DNA of 64,000 bases, taken from Streptomonospora mangrovi. Lineage in GTDB: Bacteria > Actinomycetota > Actinomycetes > Streptosporangiales > Streptosporangiaceae. Each line of letters opens with the position of its first letter. The stretch's first letter is position 1. Location of the stretch: NCBI RefSeq assembly GCF_027604915.1, contig NZ_JAJAQC010000035.1, forward strand, positions 1-64,000, read 5' to 3'. The translations under genes were made by a program, and so were the position numbers. This document shows, one piece after another, positions 10,395 through 20,999 of the stretch. The notes below the pieces were generated by a model. That model was not told the DNA's origin, did not search any database, and saw only the letters and a list, made by a program, of their open reading frames with translations.

Positions 10395-11697
10395 GCGGGG
10401 TGCCCGGTCCGGGCTGATGCGGCGGGCGGCCCTGCTGGGCGGCGTCGCGGCGGGCCTGGGCCTGGGCGATGACGTGGGCGAAGTCGGCCCGCTGGAGGAA
10501 GCCGGAGTCGGTGGCCTTGGGCGCCCACGCCGGGGCCACCGGCTGCTGCACGTGGCCCAGGAACGCCACGCGGGCGGCGTGCATCAGCGCCAGGAAGCTG
10601 TCGCGGCGCTCCTCCCAGTGCGGGCGGGTGACCCCGCGCGCCAGCCGCTGGTGCAGCAGCGCCAGCTCGGTGGCGGCCAACTGGTAGTCGCGCATGGCGT
10701 CGCGCCCGCGCTTGCCGGCGTTGCGCTGCGCCCAGGAGCGCGCGCCCCGGCGGCCCGGGATGGAGCTGAGCATGCGGATGTCGGCCGGGGTGACCAGCCC
10801 GGTCGGGGTGTAGGGCGGCAGGAACTGCGCGATGGCCGCCACCTGGCGGCGGCGGTCCTGCACGGCCAGCACGATGATCGACAGCAGCACGAAGAACAGC
10901 ACCACGTAGGCGATGCCGAGCCCCAACCAGCCGAAGACGGTGGAGCCGTTCCACAGGCCGTGCAGGATGACGGCGCCCACCCAGCCCAGGAACGGCGCGA
11001 AGAGGCGGCCACCGCCCCGGTTGATGGCGGCGTAGGCCACGCCGATGCCGATCATCGCGGTGTAGAGCGGGTGGCCGAACGGCGCGATGAGCCCGCGCAG
11101 CACGAAGGTGAACCCGAGGCCGAACATGCCCTGGTCCAGGAACGAGCTGAGGAAGTAGAGGATGTTCTCGGTGAAGGCGAACCCGGTGGCGACCATGGCG
11201 GCGTAGGTCACACCGTCGGTCATGGAGTCGATCTCGTAGCGGCGCCGCCACAGCAGGATGAGCAGCACCATGCCCTTGGCGCTCTCCTCGACCAGGGGCG
11301 CGCCCACGGCGGTGGACACGAACTCGCCCAGGTCCGGGCCGAAGGCGGGCACCGCGAGGAGTTCCATGCCGGCGGTGTTGAGGATGAAGGAGACCACGAC
11401 GGCCACGCCCGCACCCCACAGGAACGCGAACAGCAGCATGGTGCCGGGTTCGGGTTCCAGGCGGTCCAGGAGCAGGATCAGGGGGACCAGGATCGCCACC
11501 GGGATGACGGCGGCGAAGAGGCTGAGGAAGAACCCGACGACGCCGGCCACACCGCCGCCCGCCACGCCCGACCACAGCAGGTAGACCAGCATCAGCAGCA
11601 TGCAGAACACGCTGACGGCGATGCCTATGGTGAGGCCGATGGAGCGGCGACCGGGCTTGCGCCCCTCCAGGATGGCTTTAGCGTCAAGTGCGGGCAT
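10324..11697 (-). CDS. PrsW-family intramembrane metalloprotease
   Basis: A polytopic membrane protein of 457 residues. PrsW/CAAX-like signatures are APLVEESAKG (the EExxK metal-ligand motif), FAFTENILYF, APFGHPLYTAMIG and VILHGLWNGS, with about eight membrane helices. The cytoplasmic C-terminus of about 170 residues ends in a Pro/Tyr/Gln-rich PYPPQ-repeat tail. PrsW proteases cleave membrane anti-sigma factors in Firmicutes; the actinobacterial substrate is unknown. The gene sits between ctaA and ctaB, and its 3' end overlaps ctaA. Confidence 0.88.
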   Translation of the reverse strand: MPALDAKAILEGRKPGRRSIGLTIGIAVSVFCMLLMLVYLLWSGVAGGGVAGVVGFFLSLFAAVIPVAILVPLILLLDRLEPEPGTMLLFAFLWGAGVAVVVSFILNTAGMELLAVPAFGPDLGEFVSTAVGAPLVEESAKGMVLLILLWRRRYEIDSMTDGVTYAAMVATGFAFTENILYFLSSFLDQGMFGLGFTFVLRGLIAPFGHPLYTAMIGIGVAYAAINRGGGRLFAPFLGWVGAVILHGLWNGSTVFGWLGLGIAYVVLFFVLLSIIVLAVQDRRRQVAAIAQFLPPYTPTGLVTPADIRMLSSIPGRRGARSWAQRNAGKRGRDAMRDYQLAATELALLHQRLARGVTRPHWEERRDSFLALMHAARVAFLGHVQQPVAPAWAPKATDSGFLQRADFAHVIAQAQARRDAAQQGRPPHQPGPGTPPSGGQPPYPPQRPPYPPQPPQGW

Positions 11698-11894
11698 GGC
11701 CCCAGATCGTAGTGCGTCAACGCCCCCGTCCTAAATCACAGGTACCGCCCGAGCAGGCCGATCACCGGCCGGGACGGGCGTTGCCGCTCCCCCGCGCCCG
11801 GCGCGGCCACTACCGGCCACGCGGCCGCCTCCGTCTCATCGGGTGGGAGTGAAAACCCGGTGTCGGTTCGGACGCGCGGTGCCAAGCTGAGCCG

Positions 11895-12806
11895 ATGCGC
11901 ATGCACGCCGACCAGATCACGGTGGCAGAGCCGACGGCCGCCGCCCTCGTCGCCGCCCAGTTCCCGCAGTGGGCCTCTCTGCCGCTCTCCCCCGTTGTGC
12001 CCGGCGGCACGGTGCACACCGTGTACCGGATGGGCGAGCGGTTGGCGCTCCGGTTCCCGCTGACCCCCGGCGATCCCGCCGCTGTCCACCGGCGCCTGGC
12101 GGCCGAGGCCGCGGCCGCGCGGGAGATCGCCGGGCACAGCCCGGTGGCCACGCCCCGGCCGGTGGCGATCGGCGGGCCCGGCGAGGGGTACCCCCTGCCG
12201 TGGGCGGTGTGGACGTGGCTGCCCGGGACACCGGCCGACCAGGTCGCCGGCATCGGGGAAAGCACCGCCCTGGCCCTGGACGTCGCCGACCTCATCCGGC
12301 GCCTGCGGGCCATGGACGTCCGCGGCCGCGTGTTCGCCGGGTCCGGTCGCGGCGGCCGCCTGGCCGACCACGACGCCTGGGTGCGCACCTGCCTGGAGCG
12401 CAGCGAGGGGCTGGTGGAGGTCGCGGCCCTGCGGCGCCTCTGGGAGCGGATGCGGGACCTGCCCCGGGGGCCGCGGCCCGACGTGATGAGCCACACCGAC
12501 CTGATACCGGGCAACCTCCTGGTGCGCCAAGGGCGCCTCACCGGACTGCTCGACGTGGGCGGGCTGGGACCGGCCGACCCCGCTCTCGACCTCGTGAGCG
12601 CCTGGCACCTGCTGGAGAAGCGGCCGCGGGACCTTGTGCGCGAGGCGCTGGACTGCGACGGCGCGGAGTGGGAGCGGGGCCGCGCCTGGGCCTTCGAGCA
12701 GGCGATCGGCCTGGTCTGGTACTACCTGCACAGCAACCCGCCCATAAGCCGCATGGGGCTGCGGACGCTGCGGCGTATCACCGAGGACGCGGAGTCCGCG
12801 GCCTAG
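11895..12806 (+). CDS. APH-family (aminoglycoside/choline kinase-like) phosphotransferase
   Basis: 303 residues with the APH kinase core: a nucleotide-binding GGTVHTVYRMGERLALRFP lobe, WTWLPGTPADQ, the catalytic-loop-like SHTDLIPGNLLV and the metal-binding LLDVGGLGPADPALDLV. The last is usually D-W/F-G, so Val-Gly is a mild change. Such proteins phosphorylate aminoglycosides, macrolides or small alcohols and most are of unknown substrate; resistance cannot be claimed. It stands alone between divergent prsW and convergent ctaB. Confidence 0.85.
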   Translation: MRMHADQITVAEPTAAALVAAQFPQWASLPLSPVVPGGTVHTVYRMGERLALRFPLTPGDPAAVHRRLAAEAAAAREIAGHSPVATPRPVAIGGPGEGYPLPWAVWTWLPGTPADQVAGIGESTALALDVADLIRRLRAMDVRGRVFAGSGRGGRLADHDAWVRTCLERSEGLVEVAALRRLWERMRDLPRGPRPDVMSHTDLIPGNLLVRQGRLTGLLDVGGLGPADPALDLVSAWHLLEKRPRDLVREALDCDGAEWERGRAWAFEQAIGLVWYYLHSNPPISRMGLRTLRRITEDAESAA

Positions 12807-12839
12807 CGCGGCCGCGCGTCGGGTGCCTCCACCACCGGA

Positions 12840-12875
12840 AAGCGGTCGGCGGCCCCCAGGGGCCACCGACCGCTT
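12840..12875. terminator. Bidirectional terminator hairpin
   Basis: AAGCGGTCGG-c-GGCCCC pairs with GGGGCC-a-CCGACCGCTT between the convergent kinase gene and ctaB. Confidence 0.75.
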
Positions 12876-12896
12876 GCGCCTGTCCCGCCGGCCGCT

Positions 12897-13889
12897 CTAG
12901 GCCAGCACGCCCGCCAGCAGCGGGTCGACCGTGACCGCGCAGAACAGCAGGGCCAGGTAGGCGTTGGACAGGTGGAAGAACCCCATGGTGCGCAACTGGG
13001 TGCCCGTGGCGCCGGCGCGGACCCGGGCCAGCAGGCGGTGGGCCTGGACCAGCAGCACGCCGCCCAGCACCGCCGCCACCACCGGGTAGAGCAGGGTGGT
13101 GCCGGCCACCGGCCACAGCAGCAGCGAAGTGGCGACCGTGGCCCAACTGTAGAGGACGCACTCCAGCAGCACGCGGCGCTCGCCGGCCACCACGGGCAGC
13201 ATGGGCACCTTGGCGGCGGCGTAGTCCTCGCGGTAGCGCATGGCCAGCGCCCAGGTGTGCGGCGGGGTCCAGAAGAACACCACGAGGAACAGCACGAACG
13301 GCGCCCAGTCGAGCCGGTTGGTGACCGCGCTCCAGCCGATGAGCACCGGCATGCAGCCGGCGATCCCGCCCCAGACCACGTTCTGGGCGGTGCGCCGCTT
13401 GAGCAGCAGGGTGTAGACGAAGATGTAGAAGAGGATCGCGAACAGCGACAGCGCCGCCGACAGCAGGTTCACCAGCAGGGCGAACCCGACCGTGGAGCCC
13501 ACCGCCAGGACCAGCCCGTAGACGATGGTGCCGCGCGGGGTCACCTGCGCCATGGCCACCGGGCGGCGGCGGGTGCGCCGCATCTCCTGGTCGATGTCGC
13601 GGTCGATGTAGCAGTTGATCGCGTTGGCGCTGGCCGCCGACATCGTGCCGAAGACCAGGGTGGCCACCGCCGTCCACAGCGGGGGCACGCCCTGGGCGGC
13701 CACGAACATCACCGGGATGGTGGTGATCAGCAGCAACTCGATGACGCGCGGCTTGGACAGCGCCACGTAGGCGCGCACGTGCGCGCCGAAGGCGGAGCGC
13801 CGGGTGCGGGGACCGGCGCCGGGTTCGGGGGTCTCGGGCGCGGGGCTGCCGGCCCCGCCGCCGGAGGCCGCGCGGTTCGCGAGGGCCAT
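12897..13889 (-). CDS. ctaB: Protoheme IX farnesyltransferase (heme O synthase)
   Basis: UbiA-family membrane prenyltransferase of 330 residues that attaches farnesyl to heme b to give heme O, the substrate of CtaA. The Asp-rich motif [22 protein letters not shown], the [17 protein letters not shown] loop and [22 protein letters not shown] are diagnostic, with nine hydrophobic segments. A shared dyad with ctaA in its upstream region points to joint control. The gene is divergent from tkt, the usual actinomycete arrangement. Confidence 0.95.
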   Translation of the reverse strand: MALANRAASGGGAGSPAPETPEPGAGPRTRRSAFGAHVRAYVALSKPRVIELLLITTIPVMFVAAQGVPPLWTAVATLVFGTMSAASANAINCYIDRDIDQEMRRTRRRPVAMAQVTPRGTIVYGLVLAVGSTVGFALLVNLLSAALSLFAILFYIFVYTLLLKRRTAQNVVWGGIAGCMPVLIGWSAVTNRLDWAPFVLFLVVFFWTPPHTWALAMRYREDYAAAKVPMLPVVAGERRVLLECVLYSWATVATSLLLWPVAGTTLLYPVVAAVLGGVLLVQAHRLLARVRAGATGTQLRTMGFFHLSNAYLALLFCAVTVDPLLAGVLA

Positions 13890-14611
13890 CAGCGCCGCCG
13901 CGCGTTCGGCTCGGCGCCGGGCGCCGAGGAATCGGGGGTCATCCGCACTCCGGACACTGACACGCGCAACCTCAAAAGGAACTCAGGGGTGTTCTGCTCG
14001 CCGTCGCGGGGTCCGCATTCCGGCGCCACGCCGGATCCCGCGACAACCCCGTCAACGACATACTGTAGTACTTGCCCGCGAGCGGGCTTGACCGGGGCGG
14101 TTTCGGCACCGCGCGGCCCGCTGACCCCCGGCGACGCGGGGCGCGGCGGGGGCCGGCGCCCGGCCGGGCGCGGCGCGGGGCACGCTGGCAGGGTCGCACA
14201 CCCCGCTCCCGCGCGCACGCCCGCCACGCCCCCGCTCCCCCCGCCGCTCCTCGGCGCCGCCGGGGCCGACCTGGCCGCCCGGTGCGCGCCCGCGCCGTGA
14301 GCGGCGGCGATCCGGAGGCGCGGCGGGCCGCGGCGCGAGGGCTGTGTGAGACGTGTCGAACATCCCTGGGTCGGCATTGGGACGATAGGCTCGCAGATGG
14401 TCGAACCTGTCGTGTTCGGCGGGCGACGGGGCCGGGTTCGGGCCCGCGTCCGGGCGTCGGCCGAGCGGCTCGGCGGCCACCGTGCGGCGGTAGTCCCCGT
14501 GGACGGCTGCCTTCGGCAGGCACGCGACCTCGGACAACTCATTACATTCGCGACCCGGCCGAAACTATCGGCCGGGAGTCGCCGGATGCCCGAAAGGAGC
14601 CCTGAGCCCGC
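13890..14611. other. Intergenic region between divergent ctaB and tkt
   Basis: 722 bases. It holds the ctaB dyad at 14055-14071 and, close to tkt, an AT-richer stretch around 14535-14580 that probably carries the tkt promoter. The ORFs crossing it have no SD or family likeness. No RNA gene was recognised. Confidence 0.6.
14055..14071 (-). promoter_or_regulatory. Dyad operator-like site upstream of ctaB
   Basis: On the minus strand it reads GTACTACAGTATGTCGT, differing from the ctaA site at one base. It lies 166 bases upstream of the ctaB start. Confidence 0.6.
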
Positions 14612-16732
14612 GTGAAAAGCGACACCTCCCAAGCCCTTGAGTGGTCGGATCTCGACCGGCGTGCGGTCGACACGGTGCGCGCCCTCGCGATGGACGCGGT
14701 TGAGGAGGCGGGTTCAGGTCACCCCGGCACCGCGATGAGCCTGGCGCCGGCGGCCTACCTGCTGTTCCAGAAGATCATGCGGCACGACCCCTCCGAGCCC
14801 GCCTGGGTGGGCCGCGACCGGTTCGTGCTGTCGTGCGGCCACTCCAGCCTCACCCTCTATATCCAGCTCTACCTCGCCGGGTACGGCCTGACGCTCGACG
14901 ACCTCAAGCGGCTGCGGCAGTGGGACAGCCTCACCCCCGGCCACCCCGAGGTGCACCACACCCCCGGGGTCGAGACCACCACCGGTCCGCTGGGCCAGGG
15001 CATCGGCAACGCGGTGGGCATGGCCATGGCCGCCCGCCGCGAGCGCGGCCTGTTCGACCCGGAGTCGGCGCCCGGCGAGAGCCCGTTCGACCACTTCGTC
15101 TACGCGATCTGCTCCGACGGCGACGTGCAGGAGGGCATCAGCCACGAGGCCAGCGCCCTGGCCGGCACCCAGAAGCTCGGCAACCTGGTGCTGATCTACG
15201 ACGACAACCACATCTCCATCGAGGACGACACCCAGATCGCGTTCTCCGAGGACGTCGCCGCCCGCTACCGCGCCTACGGCTGGCACGTGCAGGAGGTCGA
15301 CTGGACCGCCGGCGGGTCCTACTCCGAGGACGTCGAGGAGCTGCACCGCGCCGTGCTGGCGGCCCAGGCCGAGACCGAGCGGCCGTCGTTCATCCGGCTG
15401 CGCACGATCATCGGGTGGCCCTCGCCCAACAAGCAGAACACCGGCGCGATCCACGGCGCGGCCATGGGCGCCGAGGAGGTCGCGGCCACCAAGGAGGCCA
15501 TGGGCCTGGACCCGGCCCACTCCTTCGAGGTGGCCGAGGACGTGATCGAGCACACCCGCGGCGCGGTGGAGCGCGGCCGCAGCGCCCGCTCCGCGTGGGA
15601 GCGGGAGTTCGCCGCCTGGCGCGAGAACGCCGGCGAGCGCGCCGAACTGTTCGACCGGCTGCACTCCGGGCGGCTCCCCCAGGACTGGGAGAAGTCGCTG
15701 CCGGTGTTCGAGGCCAGCGCCAAGGGCATGGCCACCCGCAAGGCCAGCGGCGAGGTGCTGAGCGCGATCGCGCCGGTGCTGCCCGAGCTGTGGGGCGGGT
15801 CGGCCGACCTGGCGGGCTCCAACAACACCACGCCCAAGGGCGAGCCGTCGTTCATCCCCGAGGAGTACTCCACCAAGGCGTTCTCGGGCAACCGGTTCGG
15901 CCGGGTGCTGCACTTCGGGATCCGCGAGCACGGCATGGGCGCGATCCTCAACGGGATGGCGCTGCACGGCCCCACCCGCCCCTACGGCGGCACGTTCCTG
16001 GTGTTCAGCGACTACATGCGCCCGGCGGTGCGGCTGGCCGCGCTCATGGGCCTGCCCGTGACCTATGTGTGGACCCACGACTCCATCGGCCTGGGCGAGG
16101 ACGGCCCCACCCACCAGCCGGTGGAGCACCTGTGGTCGCTGCGCGCGATCCCGGGCCTGGACGTGGTGCGCCCCGCCGACGCCAACGAGACGGCGGTGGC
16201 CTGGCGGACGATCCTGCGCCAGCGGGAGCGCCCGGCGGCGCTGGCGCTGACCCGGCAGAACGTGCCCACGCTGGACCGCACCGAGCTGGCCTCGGCCGAC
16301 AACACCGCCAAGGGCGGCTACATCCTGGCCGAGGCGGGCAACGGCCAGCCCCAGGCGCTGATCATCGCGACCGGCAGCGAGGTGGCGATCGCCCTGGAGG
16401 CGCGCGCCCGCCTGGAGGAGTCGGGCACCCCCACCCGGGTGGTGTCGATGCCCAGCGTGGAGTGGTTCCGCGCGCAGGACTCCGCCTACCGCAACAGCGT
16501 GCTGCCCTCGGCGGTGCGCGCGCGGGTGTCGGTGGAGGCCGGTGTGGCGCTGGGCTGGCACGAGTTCATCGGCGAGGCCGGCGTGGCGGTCGGCCTGGAG
16601 CACTTCGGCGCGTCGGCGCCCTACACCACCCTCTACGAGCAGTTCGGGCTGACGCCGGACCGGGTAGTCGCGGCGGTGCACGCCAGCCTCGCCAAGCTCG
16701 GCGGCGAGCAGGGTTCGACCACCGGGAATTGA
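14612..16732 (+). CDS. tkt: Transketolase
   Basis: 706 residues, the usual length. It is a thiamine-diphosphate enzyme moving two-carbon units between ketose and aldose phosphates in the non-oxidative pentose-phosphate pathway. Visible marks: [15 protein letters not shown], the ThDP-binding [13 protein letters not shown]...[24 protein letters not shown] and the [20 protein letters not shown] loop. The start is GTG with AAAGGAG 13 bases upstream. First of the tkt-tal-zwf-opcA-pgl run. Confidence 0.97.
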   Translation: MKSDTSQALEWSDLDRRAVDTVRALAMDAVEEAGSGHPGTAMSLAPAAYLLFQKIMRHDPSEPAWVGRDRFVLSCGHSSLTLYIQLYLAGYGLTLDDLKRLRQWDSLTPGHPEVHHTPGVETTTGPLGQGIGNAVGMAMAARRERGLFDPESAPGESPFDHFVYAICSDGDVQEGISHEASALAGTQKLGNLVLIYDDNHISIEDDTQIAFSEDVAARYRAYGWHVQEVDWTAGGSYSEDVEELHRAVLAAQAETERPSFIRLRTIIGWPSPNKQNTGAIHGAAMGAEEVAATKEAMGLDPAHSFEVAEDVIEHTRGAVERGRSARSAWEREFAAWRENAGERAELFDRLHSGRLPQDWEKSLPVFEASAKGMATRKASGEVLSAIAPVLPELWGGSADLAGSNNTTPKGEPSFIPEEYSTKAFSGNRFGRVLHFGIREHGMGAILNGMALHGPTRPYGGTFLVFSDYMRPAVRLAALMGLPVTYVWTHDSIGLGEDGPTHQPVEHLWSLRAIPGLDVVRPADANETAVAWRTILRQRERPAALALTRQNVPTLDRTELASADNTAKGGYILAEAGNGQPQALIIATGSEVAIALEARARLEESGTPTRVVSMPSVEWFRAQDSAYRNSVLPSAVRARVSVEAGVALGWHEFIGEAGVAVGLEHFGASAPYTTLYEQFGLTPDRVVAAVHASLAKLGGEQGSTTGN

Positions 16733-16858
16733 TCGGGTTCGGGGGGCCTTTCGAGGGTGAGGAACCTTAGGGAGGGCCCCCCGCCGCGCCGGGGCGGGCG
16801 CGCGCAGCGCCCGTCCGGGCCGCGGCCGGGAGCCACAGCGACGAGGAAGAGCGAGGTC

Positions 16859-17965
16859 ATGACGAATCCGTTGCAGACACTGTCCGGCGAGGGCGTCGCC
16901 GTCTGGCTGGACGACATCAGCCGGGAGCGGCTGCGCTCGGGCAACCTCAAGAAGCTGATCGACGAACGCAGCGTGGTGGGGGTGACCTCCAACCCGACGA
17001 TCTTCGACAAGGCCCTCAAGGAGGGCGACGCCTACGACGACCAACTGCGCGACCTCGCGGTGCGCGGGGTGTCGGTCGACGAGGCCGTGCGGGCGATCAC
17101 CGCCTACGACATCCGCTGGGCGGCCGACGTCCTGCGCGACACCTACGAGGCCACCGGCCGGCTCGACGGCCGGGTGTCGCTGGAGGTCGACCCGCGGCTG
17201 GCCCGCGACACCGAGCGCACCGCCGCCGAGGCGCGCGCCCTGTGGTGGCTGGTGGACCGGCCCAACCTGTTCATCAAGATCCCCGCCACCGCCGAGGGCC
17301 TGCCGGCGATCACCCAGGCGCTGTCGGAGGGGATCAACGTGAACGTCACGCTGATCTTCTCGCTGGAGCGCTACCGGGGTGTCATGGACGCGTTTCTGTC
17401 GGGTCTGGAGAAGGCGCGCGAGAACGGCCTGGACGTCTCGCAGATCCAGTCGGTGGCGTCGTTCTTCGTCAGCCGGGTGGACACCGAGATCGACAAGCGG
17501 CTGGAGAAGATCGGCACCGACGAGGCCGCGGAGCTGCGCGGTCGCGCCGCGATCGCCAACGCCCGCCTGGCCTACCAGGCGTATGAGGAGGTGTTCTCCT
17601 CGGAGCGGTGGAAGGCCCTGGCCGCGGCCGGCGCCGCGCCGCAGCGCCCCCTGTGGGCGTCGACCGGGGTGAAGGACCCCTCCTACGACGACACCCGCTA
17701 TGTGACCCAACTGGTGGCGCCTGGCACGGTCAACACCATGCCCGAGGCGACCCTGGAGGCCACCGCCGACCACGCCGAGATCACCGGCGACACCGTGCGC
17801 GGCACCTACGCCCAGGCGCAGGCCGACCTGGACGCGCTGGCGGCGCTGGGGATCGACTACGAGGACGTGGTCAAGGCCCTGGAGGACGAAGGCGTGGACA
17901 AGTTCGCGAAGTCCTGGGAAGGGCTGCTGGCGCGCGTGACCGAGCAGCTCAACCGGCAGGTCTGA
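16859..17965 (+). CDS. tal: Transaldolase
   Basis: 368 residues, the long actinobacterial/cyanobacterial type. It transfers dihydroxyacetone units between sugar phosphates. [13 protein letters not shown] at the N-terminus, the Schiff-base lysine in [28 protein letters not shown] and the [14 protein letters not shown] strand are all present. ATG 16859 is chosen (GAGG four bases upstream, MTNPL start typical of the family). It follows tkt by 126 bases. Confidence 0.97.
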   Translation: MTNPLQTLSGEGVAVWLDDISRERLRSGNLKKLIDERSVVGVTSNPTIFDKALKEGDAYDDQLRDLAVRGVSVDEAVRAITAYDIRWAADVLRDTYEATGRLDGRVSLEVDPRLARDTERTAAEARALWWLVDRPNLFIKIPATAEGLPAITQALSEGINVNVTLIFSLERYRGVMDAFLSGLEKARENGLDVSQIQSVASFFVSRVDTEIDKRLEKIGTDEAAELRGRAAIANARLAYQAYEEVFSSERWKALAAAGAAPQRPLWASTGVKDPSYDDTRYVTQLVAPGTVNTMPEATLEATADHAEITGDTVRGTYAQAQADLDALAALGIDYEDVVKALEDEGVDKFAKSWEGLLARVTEQLNRQV

Positions 17966-18080
17966 GCGGCCCCGCGCCCGGCGGGCGCCGGAGCGCCTCG
18001 CGCGGCGGGGCGGGCCGGCGCGCCGGGCGGAGCCCCCGGGCGGGCGCCCGCGCGCGCCCGCCGGGGCCGCCGGGTTCTCC

Positions 18081-18164
18081 CGGGCGACCGGGACCTCCCG
18101 GGATGCCGGGACCATCCGGGGCACCGGATCCCGGGATATCGGGACCTCCCGGGGTACGAAATCC
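18081..18164. repeat. Short tandem repeats with CCCGGG joints between tal and zwf
   Basis: Five units of 18, 18, 15, 18 and 15 bases, each starting CGGG and ending in a (C)TCC/ATC-type joint, e.g. CGGGCGACCGGGACCTCC. The whole 17966-18295 gap is otherwise very GC-rich and holds no gene. All unit lengths are multiples of three, and one forward frame reads as Gly-Pro-rich collagen-like triplets, but no start codon with an SD serves it. Confidence 0.6.
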
Positions 18165-18295
18165 CGGGGTGCAAGGAGAAGTGGCGGGGTGAAGACAGGG
18201 GCGACCGAGCGCCGCCGGCCCGGCCCCGCAGGACAGCGGCGCGCGCCCACCCGCCGCCACGGCGGACAGCCACAACACCGACACGGGAGTCGACG

Positions 18296-19840
18296 TTGAA
18301 AGAACCGGTGATGCCGGGAGCGATTCCGAACCCGTTGCGCAGCGAACTGGACCGCCGGCTGCCCCGCATCGCAGGCCCCAGTGTGCTCGTTCTGTTCGGA
18401 GTCACGGGCGATCTCGCCCGCAAGAAGCTGCTCCCCGCGATCTATGACCTGGCCAACCGCGGGCTGCTGCCACCGGGTTTCGGCCTGGTGGGGTTCGCCC
18501 GCCGCGACTGGGAGGACCAGGACTTCGCGGCCCAGGCGCACGAGGCGGTGCGCGAGCACGCGCGCACGCCGTTCCGCGAGGACGTGTGGCGCCAGCTCAG
18601 CGAGGGCGTGCGGTTCGTCTCGGGTGAGCTGAACGACGACGCGGCGTTCGACGAGCTGGCGCGCACGGTGCGCGCCCTGGACGCCGACCGCGGCACCGGC
18701 GGCAACTACGCGTTCTACCTGTCGCTGCCGCCCAAGCTGTTCCCGACCGTGGTCAAGCAGCTCAAGCGGTCGAACCTGGCGGAGTCGGAGGACGGCGCCT
18801 GGCGGCGGGTGATCATCGAGAAGCCGTTCGGCCACGACCTGGAGAGCGCCCGCGAGCTGAACGCGGTGGTGGACGACGTGTTCCCGCCGCAGTCGGTGTT
18901 CCGGATCGACCACTACCTGGGCAAGGAGACGGTCCAGAACATCATGGCGCTGCGGTTCGCCAACACGCTCTTCGAGCCGCTGTGGAACCGCAACTACGTC
19001 GACCACGTGCAGATCACCATGGCCGAGGACATCGGCGTGGGCGGCCGGGCGGGCTACTACGACGGGATCGGCGCCGCCCGCGACGTGATCCAGAACCACC
19101 TGCTGCAACTGCTGGCGCTGGTGGCCATGGAGGAGCCGGTGACGTTCAGCGCCGACAGCATCCGCACCGAGAAGCAGAAGGTGCTGGAGGCGGTGGAGCT
19201 GCCCGAGGACCTGGCCACCGGCACGGCGCGCGGGCAGTACGCCGCCGGCTGGCAGGGCGGGATGTATGTGCCGGGCTACCTGGAGGAGGAGGGGATCCCC
19301 GCCAACTCCATCACCGAGACCTACGCCGCGCTGAAACTGGGGGTGAACAGCCGCCGGTGGGCGGGGGTGCCGTTCTACCTGCGCACGGGCAAGCGCCTGG
19401 GCCGCCGGGTGACCGAGGTGGCGCTGGTGTTCCAGCGGGCGCCCCACCAGGTGTTCAGCTCGGTGGACGTGGAGGACCTGGGGCAGAACTCGCTGGTGCT
19501 GCGGATCCAGCCCGACGAGGGTGTGACGCTGCGGTTCGGGTCGAAGGTGCCCGGGGCGTCGATGGAGGTCCGCGACGTCACCATGGACTTCGCCTACGGG
19601 CAGTCGTTCACTGAGGCCAGCCCCGAAGCCTACGAGCGGCTGATCCTGGACGTGCTGATCGGCGACCCGCCGCTGTTCCCCCGCCAGGAGGAGGTGGAGC
19701 TGTCGTGGCAGATCCTGGACCCGATCGAGGAGTACTGGGCCAAGGAGGGCCGCCCCGAGCAGTACGAGGCGGGCACGTGGGGTCCGCAGTCGGGCCACGA
19801 GCTGCTGGCCCGCGACGGCCGCCAGTGGCGGCGCCCATGA
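18296..19840 (+). CDS. zwf: Glucose-6-phosphate 1-dehydrogenase
   Basis: 514 residues. First step of the oxidative pentose-phosphate pathway, producing NADPH. N-terminal nucleotide site VLFGVTGDLARKKLLPAIYDL and the active-site FRIDHYLGKETVQN are intact. EKPFGHDLESA and the C-terminal WAGVPFYLRTGKRL substrate-binding part also fit. The TTG start has GGGAG six bases upstream; ATG 18311 is an alternative. It lies 330 bases after tal, across the tandem repeats, so it may have its own promoter. Confidence 0.96.
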   Translation: MKEPVMPGAIPNPLRSELDRRLPRIAGPSVLVLFGVTGDLARKKLLPAIYDLANRGLLPPGFGLVGFARRDWEDQDFAAQAHEAVREHARTPFREDVWRQLSEGVRFVSGELNDDAAFDELARTVRALDADRGTGGNYAFYLSLPPKLFPTVVKQLKRSNLAESEDGAWRRVIIEKPFGHDLESARELNAVVDDVFPPQSVFRIDHYLGKETVQNIMALRFANTLFEPLWNRNYVDHVQITMAEDIGVGGRAGYYDGIGAARDVIQNHLLQLLALVAMEEPVTFSADSIRTEKQKVLEAVELPEDLATGTARGQYAAGWQGGMYVPGYLEEEGIPANSITETYAALKLGVNSRRWAGVPFYLRTGKRLGRRVTEVALVFQRAPHQVFSSVDVEDLGQNSLVLRIQPDEGVTLRFGSKVPGASMEVRDVTMDFAYGQSFTEASPEAYERLILDVLIGDPPLFPRQEEVELSWQILDPIEEYWAKEGRPEQYEAGTWGPQSGHELLARDGRQWRRP

Positions 19841-20072
19841 CCGCCCGGCGCGCGCTGGCGGGCGCGCGCCCGGCTGCCGGGGGCGAGGCCGGGGCCGGCC
19901 GCCCGCGCGCAGCGGGTGCCGGGACCGGCGGGGGTGGCAGGGGCGGCGGAGGAGTCCGGTGTCCATGGACCCACCGTGGCACCCGGGCGGCGCGCCCCGC
20001 CAACGCACTTCGCGGGCCTGTGGAAAACCGGCCCGGCCCTGCCCGTCAGACGTCCTTCGGGAGGCGACACCC

Positions 20073-20999
20073 ATGACGCTGTACCTGCCGCGCACCACGA
20101 CCTCGCAGATCTCCGAGGCGCTGACCGCCGAGCGGCACAGCGTCGGCGGCGGTGCGCTCAACATGGTCCTCACCCTGATCGTGGTGACCGACGAGGCCGA
20201 CCACTACGACGCGGTGCGCGCCGCCACCGAGGCCGGCCGCGAGCACCCCTCGCGCATCCTCGCGCTGATCCGGCGCGACCCCGACGCCGAGCCCGCCATC
20301 GACGCCGAGATCCGCCGCCCCGGCACCGCCGGACCGGGCGAGGCGCTGCTGCTGCGCCTCTACGGCCCGCTGGGCGACCACCCCGGCTCGGTCGTCACCC
20401 CGCTGCTGGTGCCCGACGCCCCGGTGGTGGCGTGGTGGCCGGGCATCGGCCCGGCCAACCCCAGCGCCGACCCCGTGGGCCGGCTGGCGCACCGCCGCAT
20501 CACCGACGCGCTGCGCGCCGCCGACCCCGTGGCCGACCTGCTCAACCGCATCCGCAACTACCAGCCCGGCGACACCGACCTCACCTGGACCCGGCTCACC
20601 CCCTGGCGGTCGCTGCTGGCCAGCACCATGGACCAGCCCTGCGGGTGGGTCAACGGCGCCGAGGTCACCGCCGAGCCGCGCTATCCCAGCGCCGACCTGC
20701 TCGTGGCCTGGCTGGCCGACCAACTGGAGGTGCGGGTGGAGCGCACCACCTCCAACGGCCCGGGTATCACCGGGGCACGCCTGGTGACCGAGCAGGGCGA
20801 CATCAACCTCCAGCGCTACGACGGCCGCGTGGCGACCCTGACCCGGCCCAACCAGCCCGACCAGACGGTGGCGCTGGCCCGCCGCCGCCCGGCCGAGGCG
20901 CTGGCCGAGGAGCTGCGCCGCCTCGACGCCGACGAGATCTACGAGCGCACGGCCAAGTTCATGGCGGCCATGCTCGACCGCACCGAGGAGCCCGTGTGA
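20073..20999 (+). CDS. opcA: OpcA, G6PDH assembly/activator protein
   Basis: 308 residues. OpcA proteins assist tetramer assembly and redox activation of G6PDH in cyanobacteria and actinomycetes. The family pattern is clear: GALNMVLTLIVVTDE, HPSRILALI, the TLVVPLLVPDAPVVAWWPG region and FTWTRLTPWRSLLA-like TDLTWTRLTPWR. ATG 20073 follows a GGGAGG. Its stop overlaps the pgl start, so the two are coupled. Confidence 0.93.
   Translation: MTLYLPRTTTSQISEALTAERHSVGGGALNMVLTLIVVTDEADHYDAVRAATEAGREHPSRILALIRRDPDAEPAIDAEIRRPGTAGPGEALLLRLYGPLGDHPGSVVTPLLVPDAPVVAWWPGIGPANPSADPVGRLAHRRITDALRAADPVADLLNRIRNYQPGDTDLTWTRLTPWRSLLASTMDQPCGWVNGAEVTAEPRYPSADLLVAWLADQLEVRVERTTSNGPGITGARLVTEQGDINLQRYDGRVATLTRPNQPDQTVALARRRPAEALAEELRRLDADEIYERTAKFMAAMLDRTEEPV

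Noticed and set aside
11895-12806. Aminoglycoside resistance gene
   Set aside because: Only the general APH kinase fold is visible; most such proteins in actinomycetes are not resistance enzymes.
17949-18284. Collagen-like minus-strand ORF between tal and zwf
   Set aside because: The Gly-Pro pattern comes from the CCCGGG tandem repeats and also appears on the other strand; no ribosome site.
14714-20173. Very long minus-strand open frame opposite tkt, tal and zwf
   Set aside because: It is a GC-bias artefact: no SD, no family likeness, and the plus-strand enzymes are certain.
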